Below, piece after piece: positions 6,374 to 12,646 of a DNA stretch of 24,087 nucleotides (the first letter of the stretch is position 1; every line of letters starts with the position of its first letter). Position numbers and translations under genes: made by a program. The stretch is from Bacilli bacterium. GTDB taxonomy: Bacteria > Bacillota_I > Bacilli_A > RF39 > UBA660. The notes beneath the pieces were generated by a model, which saw nothing but the letters and a program-made list of their open reading frames with translations, was not told where the DNA came from and ran no database searches. Location: contig JAQUFX010000012.1 of NCBI GenBank assembly GCA_028684435.1, forward strand, positions 1-24,087, in the 5' to 3' direction.

Positions 6374-6967
6374 ATGAATTTACCAAATAGAATTACAATG
6401 GGAAGAATTATATTAGCAGTCATAATATTATTAATTTTAGTTTTTCCTTTTCATCAAATTAATTATAAATGGCCAAATTATTTAATAGCAGGAAGTATTA
6501 CTATTAATATAAAATATATCATAGCTGGGATATTATTTATGATTGCTAGTTTTACTGATTTTTTAGACGGTAAGATTGCTCGAGACCGAGGTATAGTTAC
6601 TGATTTTGGAAAAGTTATGGATGCAATAGCAGATAAAGTATTAGTTAATGGAGTATTAATAGCTCTTGCTTATGATGGTTTTTTACCAATTATTATTCCA
6701 GTTACAATAATAATTAGAGATATTGCCGTTGATTCAATTAAAATGGTTGCTGGGTCATCAGGAAAAGCAGTAGCAGCTTCAATGGCAGGAAAGATAAAAA
6801 CTATATTTATGATGGTTGGGTTAACTATGATATTCTTCTATAATTTACCATTTGAATTATGGAATATATCATTAGGGAATTATTTAGTATTTATTGCAAC
6901 TATCCTTTCTGTTTATTCAGGGATTCAATATTTTATCGTTAATAAAGAATTTTTAATTGAAAGGTAA
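6374..6967 (+). CDS. pgsA: CDP-diacylglycerol-glycerol-3-phosphate 3-phosphatidyltransferase
   Basis: An integral membrane enzyme making phosphatidylglycerol phosphate from CDP-diacylglycerol and glycerol-3-phosphate, the committed step of phosphatidylglycerol and cardiolipin synthesis. The CDP-alcohol phosphatidyltransferase signature D-G-x2-A-R-x8-G-x3-D-x3-D is complete at DGKIAR..DFGKVMDAIAD. The N-terminus MNLPNRITMGRI is typical for PgsA, and four to six hydrophobic segments fill the 197 residues, a usual length. GGAGG (6366-6370) precedes ATG 6374. It is cotranscribed with the RodZ-like gene and ends in a strong terminator. Confidence 0.95.
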   Translation: MNLPNRITMGRIILAVIILLILVFPFHQINYKWPNYLIAGSITINIKYIIAGILFMIASFTDFLDGKIARDRGIVTDFGKVMDAIADKVLVNGVLIALAYDGFLPIIIPVTIIIRDIAVDSIKMVAGSSGKAVAASMAGKIKTIFMMVGLTMIFFYNLPFELWNISLGNYLVFIATILSVYSGIQYFIVNKEFLIER

Positions 6968-6990
6968 ACAGCTTTAATAGCTGTTTTATT
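6966..6990 (+). terminator. Intrinsic terminator after pgsA
   Basis: AAACAGCT (6966-6973), loop TTAAT, AGCTGTTT (6979-6986) and a T-rich tail. It separates the rodZ-pgsA unit from LexA-controlled recA. Confidence 0.88.
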
Positions 6991-7017
6991 TTTATTTACA
7001 GATTTTTAAAATTTGTA

Positions 7018-7029
7018 GAACGATTGTTC
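7018..7029. promoter_or_regulatory. LexA (SOS) operator of recA
   Basis: GAACGATTGTTC contains the perfect inverted core GAAC-N4-GTTC of the Gram-positive LexA box. It ends 10 bp before the recA -35 element, so repressor would interfere with polymerase binding. The outer bases differ from the strict Bacillus consensus. It is the only such box I see in the window. Confidence 0.85.
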
Positions 7030-7039
7030 GAAAAAAGTG

Positions 7040-7068
7040 TTGACAAAGTATTTTTGATATATTAAAAT
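7040..7068 (+). promoter_or_regulatory. recA promoter
   Basis: TTGACA (7040-7045), a 17-bp spacer and TAAAAT (7063-7068), placed just after the LexA box and about 32 bp before the recA start. Confidence 0.82.
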
Positions 7069-7100
7069 GTTTATAGAAAGAAAGATTGGTGAAATAAAAC

Positions 7101-8141
7101 TTGAAGAATAGTTTAAATGAAAAAGATAGAGATAAAGATAAAGATAAAGCTTTAGAACAAGTGTTAGCAGATATCGAAAAACAATTTGGTAAAGGAGCTA
7201 TAATGAGACTTGGAGCAAATGATAATATTGAAATAGATGTAACGTCATCAGGATCATTATCACTTGATTTAGCTTTAGGAGTAGGAGGTTATCCGAAAGG
7301 AAGAATAATTGAAATATTTGGACCTGAATCAAGTGGAAAAACCACGGTAGCACTTCATGCCATAGCAGAAGTCCAAAAAGCTGGAGGAAGAGCAGCTTTT
7401 ATAGATGCAGAACATGCTTTGGATCCAATATATGCAAAAAATTTAGGAGTTAATATTAATGAATTATTATTAAGTCAACCTGATACTGGAGAACAAGCAT
7501 TAGAAATATGTGAAGCTTTAGTACGTAGTGAAGTTATTAATATTGTTGTCATAGATTCAGTAGCTGCATTAGTTCCAAAAGCTGAAATAGATGGAGAAAT
7601 GGGTGATTCTCATATGGGACTACAAGCAAGGTTAATGAGTCAAGCTTTAAGAAAATTATCTGGTACTATAAATAAAACCAAAACAACAGCGATTTTTATA
7701 AATCAATTAAGAGAAAAATTAGGTATTATATTTGGTAATCCGGAAACAACTCCAGGTGGAAGAGCGTTAAAATTTTATTCTTCTATTAGACTTGATGTTA
7801 GAAGAGGAGAACAAATCAAACTAGGTGATAGTATATCTGGCAATAAAACAAATATCAAAGTAGTTAAAAACAAAGTGGCACCACCTTTTAAAACTGCAAC
7901 TTTAGATATTGTTTATGGGGAAGGCATAAGTAAAGTTGGAGAACTTGTTGATATAGCTAGTGATTTAAGTATAATTGAAAAAAGTGGTTCATGGTTTAGT
8001 TATAATGGAGAAAAAATTGGTCAAGGTCGCGAAAATATTAAATTATATTTAAAAGATAATCCCAAAATAGCCGATGAAATAGAAAAGAAAATAAAAGATA
8101 GTTTTAAAAAGAAAAAAAGTGATGTTAAAAAAAATGATTAA
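7101..8141 (+). CDS. recA: Recombinase RecA
   Basis: A 346-residue ATP-dependent strand-exchange protein for homologous recombination and the co-protease that triggers LexA self-cleavage. Visible: IEKQFGKGAIMRLG near residues 25-40, Walker A GPESSGKT (74-81), the LSQPDTGEQALE loop, Walker B VVIDSVAAL, loop L1/L2 regions EMGDSHMGLQARLMSQALRK and FINQLREK..GNPETTPGGRALKFY, and a Lys-rich C-terminus. Length is standard. The start is TTG 7101 with a GGTGA ribosome site (7088-7092). The N-terminus has an unusual acidic/basic stretch (EKDRDKDKDKALE) encoded by a short GATAAA hexamer repeat (about 7127-7148) that cannot shift the frame. It is transcribed alone under LexA control. In B. subtilis cinA lies between pgsA and recA; here it is absent. 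Confidence 0.98.
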   Translation: MKNSLNEKDRDKDKDKALEQVLADIEKQFGKGAIMRLGANDNIEIDVTSSGSLSLDLALGVGGYPKGRIIEIFGPESSGKTTVALHAIAEVQKAGGRAAFIDAEHALDPIYAKNLGVNINELLLSQPDTGEQALEICEALVRSEVINIVVIDSVAALVPKAEIDGEMGDSHMGLQARLMSQALRKLSGTINKTKTTAIFINQLREKLGIIFGNPETTPGGRALKFYSSIRLDVRRGEQIKLGDSISGNKTNIKVVKNKVAPPFKTATLDIVYGEGISKVGELVDIASDLSIIEKSGSWFSYNGEKIGQGRENIKLYLKDNPKIADEIEKKIKDSFKKKKSDVKKND

Positions 8142-8154
8142 CTCATTTTTTTTT
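8127..8154 (+). terminator. AT-rich terminator after recA
   Basis: An A8-TGA run (8127-8137) pairs with TCA-T8 (8143-8153) around TTAAC, with the stop codon in the loop. The stem is almost all A-T, so it may be weak, but the T-tract is good. Confidence 0.6.
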
Positions 8155-8252
8155 ATAAATATAGGGTATTTTTAAAAGTATAATAACTAAAATAATTATA
8201 AAGTATTATTATTTTAAGCAATATTGTATTAAAATTTATTAATAAATATTTC

Positions 8253-8281
8253 TTGCAATATTTGTTAATAAATTTTATAAT
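8253..8281 (+). promoter_or_regulatory. rny promoter
   Basis: TTGCAA (8253-8258), 17 bp, TATAAT (8276-8281), 43 bp before the rny start. The rest of the 182-bp recA-rny gap is AT-rich with nothing else recognised. Confidence 0.75.
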
Positions 8282-8323
8282 AAGAGTGTAGATAAAAACT
8301 ACAAGAAAATGGAGGAATAAGAT

Positions 8324-9877
8324 ATGGTATTTAATACGGCTTCCATTTTAACTCTTTTTATTGGATTAATATTAGGAGGCACTGCAATATATGCAATAAT
8401 TATATTAACTGGAGCAGGTGCCGGTAAAAAAGCAGAAAAAATGATTAATGATGCTAAAAAGGAAGCTGAAAAGCATCGCCGAGATAGCATTATTGAGTTA
8501 AAGGAAGAATCTTTTAAATTGAAACAGCAAACTGATAAAGAAATAAAGGAAAAAAAATCAGAAATTTTAAGTAGTGAAGAACGTTTAATGCAAAGGGAAA
8601 AATCTTTAGATAAACGTGAAGAAATGCTTCAAAATAGAGATAATCTTTTAGAGCAAAAAGATAATAATTTAAATATTCTGCAAAAACAATTACAAGAAAA
8701 AGAATTAAAAATGGACGAACTAATAAGAGAGGAAATAGATAAATTGGAACAAATATCTAATTTATCAAAAGACAAAGCTCATAACTTAATTATGGAAAGA
8801 GTAGAATCAACTATGGCTGTTGAAATAGCTTCTTTAATTAAAGAAAAAGAGGCTGAAGCAAAGTTAGAAGTTGATAAAAAAGCTAAAAATTTATTAGTTA
8901 ATTCTATGGAAAGATATGCTAATGATGTTACTACAATTCAAACCGTTAGTACGATAGAATTGCCTAACGATGAAATGAAAGGTAGATTAATAGGCCGAGA
9001 AGGAAGAAATATTCGTACTATCGAAGCGGTAACTGGTGTTGATTTAATAATTGATGATACCCCAGAAGTAATTGTAATTTCTTCATTTGATCCTTTTAGA
9101 AGAGAAATAGCAAAATTAACTATTGAAACTCTAATAAAAGATGGTCGTATTCATCCAACAAGAATTGAAGAAATTTATGATAAAGTATGTAATGATATGA
9201 ATACTAGAGTTACTGAAATTGGTAATGAAACAATATATGAATTGGGATTATCTAAAATTGATCCAGAATTAGTATATTTAATTGGTAAATTAAACTTCCG
9301 AACTAGTTATGGTCAAAATGCTTTGAACCATTCTAAAGAAGTTGCTAATTTAGCAGGGCTTTTAGCTAGTGAAATAGGTGAAAATATTAATTTAGCTAAA
9401 AGAGCAGGATTATTACATGATATAGGAAAATCTATAGATAATGAAATTGAAGGAAGTCATGTTGAAATTGGAGTTGACTTAGCTAAAAAATATGGTGAAA
9501 ATGAAATTGTTCAAAACGCAATTCTTTCTCATCATGGAGATTATGAAGCTACTAATATTATTTCGGTATTGGTTAGTATTGCTGATACATTATCAGCTGC
9601 TAGACCTGGTGCGCGAAATGATACCATGGAGAACTATATTAAAAGACTAGAAGAACTTGAAAATTTAGGTAACAGTTTTAAAGGGGTAGAAAAAACTTAT
9701 GCAATGCAAGCTGGAAGAGAAGTAAGAGTTATAGTTAAACCTGATGAAATTGATGATTTAACTTCATTTAAAATAGCTCGTGAAATGAAAGAAAAAATTG
9801 AAGCAGAAATGCAATATCCAGGAACAATAAAAGTAACAGTTATAAGAGAAACTCGAGCACAAGAAGAAGCAAAATAA
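8324..9877 (+). CDS. rny: Ribonuclease Y
   Basis: A 517-residue membrane-tethered endoribonuclease that starts mRNA decay in many Firmicutes. In order: an N-terminal transmembrane helix (ILTLFIGLILGGTAIYAIII, ~8-28), a long Lys/Glu-rich coiled coil to ~200, a KH domain with GRLIGREGRNIRTIE (~218-232), and an HD domain with NHSKEVA (~335) and LLHDIGK (~365), ILSHHGD and SIADTLSAARPGAR, then the C-terminal YPGTIKVTVIRE motif that ends the family. Length matches B. subtilis Rny closely. TGGAGGAA is well placed before ATG 8324. It follows recA as in Bacillus. No terminator is obvious before the next promoter. Confidence 0.97.
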   Translation: MVFNTASILTLFIGLILGGTAIYAIIILTGAGAGKKAEKMINDAKKEAEKHRRDSIIELKEESFKLKQQTDKEIKEKKSEILSSEERLMQREKSLDKREEMLQNRDNLLEQKDNNLNILQKQLQEKELKMDELIREEIDKLEQISNLSKDKAHNLIMERVESTMAVEIASLIKEKEAEAKLEVDKKAKNLLVNSMERYANDVTTIQTVSTIELPNDEMKGRLIGREGRNIRTIEAVTGVDLIIDDTPEVIVISSFDPFRREIAKLTIETLIKDGRIHPTRIEEIYDKVCNDMNTRVTEIGNETIYELGLSKIDPELVYLIGKLNFRTSYGQNALNHSKEVANLAGLLASEIGENINLAKRAGLLHDIGKSIDNEIEGSHVEIGVDLAKKYGENEIVQNAILSHHGDYEATNIISVLVSIADTLSAARPGARNDTMENYIKRLEELENLGNSFKGVEKTYAMQAGREVRVIVKPDEIDDLTSFKIAREMKEKIEAEMQYPGTIKVTVIRETRAQEEAK

Positions 9878-9889
9878 ACTTCTTTCTTG

Positions 9890-9918
9890 TTGACTTTATA
9901 GTTGTTTTATAGTAATCT
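9890..9918 (+). promoter_or_regulatory. Promoter of array gene 1
   Basis: TTGACT (9890-9895), 17 bp, TAATCT (9913-9918). The TATAGTAATCTT block and a following AATTATAAATAAGGAG leader are nearly identical before array gene 2 and partly conserved before gene 4. Confidence 0.6.
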
Positions 9919-9944
9919 TAAATTATAAATAAGGAGATAAAAAC

Positions 9945-10508
9945 ATGAAAAAAAGAGACATTACAAAGGCTATATTATTTGTTGTAGTTATATTATTAGC
10001 TGTTATAGGTATATCTTATGCATACTTTACTGCAAATATATCAAATTCAGAAAGTGCAACAACGCTTACAGTAACAGGTGGTACAATGACAATTAATTAC
10101 TCAGGAGGAACTGAAATTAATGTTTCTAATGTTTTTCCTAAACCTGAAGCAGCCACTACTAAAACCTTTACGGTAACTGGAACAAATACAACTGCTATTG
10201 CAATGAATTACAAGTGTACTTTAGTAGTAACAGGAAATACATTTTCATCTAATGCTTTAAAATATAAAATGACTTCTACTAATACTGATGGTAATGGGAC
10301 TATAATTCCAGCTATAACGATTGAGCAAAATATTGCAACTGGTACTAATACTTTACTATTGGGCAACGGTTCATTTGCAGGTCCAACTGGTGGAGCTAAA
10401 ATTCATACTTATGCATTAAGTATTTATTTTCCAAGTACTGTTTCAAGTCAAAATGCTGATCAAGATAAATCATTTACTGCTTATATTAAAACGGAATCAG
10501 TTCAATAA
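9945..10508 (+). CDS. Exported SipW-type signal peptide protein, array gene 1
   Basis: A 187-residue secreted protein. The N-terminus is MKKRDITK, a hydrophobic helix (ILFVVVILLAVIGIS), then YAYFTA, the pattern of SipW-dependent signal peptides known from TasA/CalY-type matrix and fibre proteins. The mature part is small, Thr/Asn/Ser-rich and beta-like: SATTLTVTGGTMTINYSGG, AMNYKCTLVVTGNTFSS with one cysteine, LLLGNGSF, and a C-terminal KIHTYALSIYFP..AYIKTESVQ. It is the first of four tandem paralogues ending in (T)E(A/S)VQ-like tails. Own promoter, AAGGAG ribosome site and terminator. A TasA-like fibre or surface-layer role is a guess from signal type and size; no sipW homologue is in the window, so the peptidase must be elsewhere. 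Confidence 0.85.
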   Translation: MKKRDITKAILFVVVILLAVIGISYAYFTANISNSESATTLTVTGGTMTINYSGGTEINVSNVFPKPEAATTKTFTVTGTNTTAIAMNYKCTLVVTGNTFSSNALKYKMTSTNTDGNGTIIPAITIEQNIATGTNTLLLGNGSFAGPTGGAKIHTYALSIYFPSTVSSQNADQDKSFTAYIKTESVQ

Positions 10509-10530
10509 AAATGCTTAAATGCATTTTTTT
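10507..10530 (+). terminator. Terminator after array gene 1
   Basis: AAAAATGC (10507-10514) pairs with GCATTTTT (10521-10528) around TTAAAT, followed by further Ts. It overlaps the stop codon. Confidence 0.78.
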
Positions 10531-10600
10531 TATATATAGTATCTAAGTTAAAATACCATATATTTCCTTTTAAAATTTACATTTCAAGATGTATTTTATA

Positions 10601-10629
10601 TTGACATTATATATCTTATATAGTAATCT
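10601..10629 (+). promoter_or_regulatory. Promoter of array gene 2
   Basis: TTGACA (10601-10606), 17 bp, TAATCT (10624-10629), in the same sequence context as the promoter at 9890. Confidence 0.7.
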
Positions 10630-10653
10630 TTAATTATAAATAAGGAGAATAGA

Positions 10654-11256
10654 ATGAATATTATGAGAGTGAAAAATCAAAATAATAAATTTAAAAAAGG
10701 GTATTTATCTAAAGTGGTAGTATTAGTAGTTTTATTATTATTAATATCTATTGGAGTATCATTTGCATTCTTTACTGCAAATATATCAAATTCAGAAAGT
10801 GCAACTACCATTACTGTTGGAGGTGGTACATTAAATATAACCTATAGTGGAGGCTCAACAGTAACTGTATCAAATATTCATCCAAGACCAGAAGCTTGGG
10901 CAACTAAAACATTTACTGTAAGTGGAACTACAGCAACAGCAACTACAATGAATTATAAATGTACATTAGTAGTTTCAGTTAATTCATTTTCTGCAAATGC
11001 ATTAAAATACCAAATGACTGCTACTAATACTGGAAGTAATGGTACTCCTATGACAGCAATAACAACTAGTCAAAATATTGGAACTGGTACTAGTAATATT
11101 CCGCTTGGTAATGGTTCATTTGTTGGTCCGGTAAGTGCAAAAGTTCATACTTATGTATTAACCATCTATTTTCCTGATACAGAGGCAAACCAAAATGCTG
11201 ATCAAGGAAAAGAATTTAATGCAAGAATTACAACTGATTCAGTGGCACCTGTATAA
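10654..11256 (+). CDS. Exported SipW-type signal peptide protein, array gene 2
   Basis: A 200-residue paralogue of gene 1 with a longer basic N-terminus (MNIMRVKNQNNKFKKGYLSK), hydrophobic core VVVLVVLLLLISIGVS and FAFFTANISNSESATT, where the ANISNSESATT stretch is identical to gene 1. It shares the single cysteine (MNYKCTLVV), the LGNGSF turn and the KVHTYVLTIYFPDT strand, but ends TTDSVAPV. Start ATG 10654 has AAGGAG six bases upstream; the ATG at 10663 is too far from it. Own promoter and terminator. Closest to gene 1, whereas genes 3 and 4 form a second pair without the cysteine. Function as for gene 1, unproven. Confidence 0.85.
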   Translation: MNIMRVKNQNNKFKKGYLSKVVVLVVLLLLISIGVSFAFFTANISNSESATTITVGGGTLNITYSGGSTVTVSNIHPRPEAWATKTFTVSGTTATATTMNYKCTLVVSVNSFSANALKYQMTATNTGSNGTPMTAITTSQNIGTGTSNIPLGNGSFVGPVSAKVHTYVLTIYFPDTEANQNADQGKEFNARITTDSVAPV

Positions 11257-11279
11257 AAATGCTTTTAATGCATTTTTTT
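11255..11279 (+). terminator. Terminator after array gene 2
   Basis: AAAAATGC (11255-11262), a seven-base loop, GCATTTTT (11270-11277) and more Ts. The stem matches the one after gene 1, showing that gene and terminator were duplicated together. Confidence 0.78.
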
Positions 11280-11346
11280 CATATAAATAATAAGTATTAA
11301 AAATAGATAATATAAATTTTAATAAATTAAAGGATTGGAGTTAATA

Positions 11347-11910
11347 ATGAAAAAAAACAGTATAATAAATATTTTATTTGGGGTTATGCTATTATTATTA
11401 GTAACTATAGGAGTATCATTTGCCTACTTTACAGCAGGTATAAGTGGTTCAGAAGGAGCAACTACGATTACTGTATCTGGTGGAACAATGACTATTACTT
11501 ATGCTGGAGGAAGTGCTATTACGGCTAGTAACATTCATCCGCAAAGTGCTGCTATTGTTACTAAGAATTTTACTATTACTGGTAATAATACTGCCGCAAT
11601 TGTTATGAAATATAAAGTAACACTAATAGTACAAACAAATACATTTTCAAGTGGAGCATTAGAATATCAATTAGCTTCTACTAATACAGGTTCTAATGGT
11701 ACAATAATGACTGCTATCACAACTAATACAGATATAGTAAATGGTGCGAGTAATATTTTGTTAGGTAATGGTCAATTTACAGCAGCAACAGGCGGTAATA
11801 AAGTACATACTTATTCATTAACTATTTATTTTTTAGATACTGGAACAGATCAAAACATTAATCAAGGCAAGTCACTTACAGGTTATCTAAAAACTGAAGC
11901 AGTTCAGTAG
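11347..11910 (+). CDS. Exported SipW-type signal peptide protein, array gene 3
   Basis: The start is ATG 11347, six bases after GGAG (11337-11340); the in-frame TTG at 11335 overlaps that ribosome site. The 187-residue product begins MKKNSIINILFG, with LLLLVTIGVSFAYFTAGISGSE as the SipW-type signal and first mature residues. The mature part repeats the array pattern: TITVSGGTMTITYAGG, KNFTITGNNTAAIVMKYKV, LLGNGQFTAATGGNKVHTY, YLKTEAVQ. The cysteine of genes 1 and 2 is valine here (KYKVTLIV). It is nearly identical to gene 4 over long stretches, so the pair is recent. No clear -35/-10 was found; the terminator behind it is weak, so it may be read together with gene 4. Confidence 0.85.
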   Translation: MKKNSIINILFGVMLLLLVTIGVSFAYFTAGISGSEGATTITVSGGTMTITYAGGSAITASNIHPQSAAIVTKNFTITGNNTAAIVMKYKVTLIVQTNTFSSGALEYQLASTNTGSNGTIMTAITTNTDIVNGASNILLGNGQFTAATGGNKVHTYSLTIYFLDTGTDQNINQGKSLTGYLKTEAVQ

Positions 11911-11980
11911 TATAAAAAATATTTATTTTTTTAAAAAAAGTATATTATAGTAAATTTAAATTATAGAAAATGGAGCAAAA

Positions 11981-12553
11981 ATGAAAAAAGAAAATAAAAA
12001 AACTAAAAAAGGAATAAAATTAATAATACCCATTGTTTTATTATTATTAGTAACTATAGGAGTGTCATTTGCATACTTTACTGCTAAGATTAGTGGTTCA
12101 GAAATTGCAACTACGATTACTGTATCAGGTGGAACAATGACTATTAATTATGCTGGAGGAAGTGCTATTACGGCTAGTAACATTTATCCGCAAAGTGCTG
12201 CTATTGTTACCAAGAATTTTACTATTACTGGTAATAATAATGCTGCAATTATTATGAAATATAAAGTGACACTAGTAGTACAAACAAATACTTTTTCATC
12301 AGGAGCATTAGAATATAAATTAACTTCTGAAAATACAAATTCTAATGGTACACCAATTCCTGCTGTTACAACTTATACAGATATAGCTACTAGTGATATA
12401 TTATTAGGTAATGGTCAATTTACAGCAGCAACAGGCGGTAATAAAATACATACTTATTCATTAACTATTTATTTTTTAGATACTGGAACAGATCAAAACA
12501 CTAATCAAGGGAAGGCATTTACAGGTTATCTTAAAACTGAAGCCGTTCAATAA
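11981..12553 (+). CDS. Exported SipW-type signal peptide protein, array gene 4
   Basis: A 190-residue paralogue with a strongly basic N-terminus (MKKENKKTKKGIK), hydrophobic IIPIVLLLLVTIGVS and FAYFTAKISGSE. The mature part matches gene 3 almost residue for residue from ATTITVSGGTMTI to FTITGNN and from LLGNGQFTAATGG to the YLKTEAVQ end; the middle (SENTNSNGTPIPAVTTYTD) differs and is slightly shorter. TGGAGC precedes ATG 11981, and TATAGTAAATTTAAATTATA upstream resembles the leader of genes 1 and 2. The strongest terminator of the array follows. Likely a secreted surface or fibre subunit; partner proteins are not visible. Confidence 0.85.
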   Translation: MKKENKKTKKGIKLIIPIVLLLLVTIGVSFAYFTAKISGSEIATTITVSGGTMTINYAGGSAITASNIYPQSAAIVTKNFTITGNNNAAIIMKYKVTLVVQTNTFSSGALEYKLTSENTNSNGTPIPAVTTYTDIATSDILLGNGQFTAATGGNKIHTYSLTIYFLDTGTDQNTNQGKAFTGYLKTEAVQ

Positions 12554-12577
12554 AAATGCTGAAAAGCATTTTTTTAT
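12552..12577 (+). terminator. Terminator after array gene 4
   Basis: AAAAATGCT (12552-12560), tetraloop GAAA, AGCATTTTT (12565-12573), then Ts. A 9-bp perfect stem. Confidence 0.88.
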
Positions 12578-12592
12578 ATTATTAATTTTATC

Positions 12593-12621
12593 TTGGGTTT
12601 TACTATAAAATATGTTAAAAT
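12593..12621 (+). promoter_or_regulatory. Probable promoter of the GH31 gene
   Basis: TTGGGT (12593-12598), 17 bp, TAAAAT (12616-12621). The -35 is poor but the spacing is right and the position fits the start at 12647. Confidence 0.45.
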
Positions 12622-12646
12622 TATAATAATAAAAGAGGGTATAAAT

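Noticed and set aside
7127..7148. GATAAA hexamer repeat in recA as a phase-variation tract
   Set aside because: A six-base unit cannot change the reading frame, and only about three copies exist; it just lengthens a charged N-terminus.
9945..12553. Array genes as type IV pilins
   Set aside because: The N-termini lack a prepilin cleavage pattern with Glu at +5; the (Y/F)A(Y/F)FTA end matches SipW-type signals instead.
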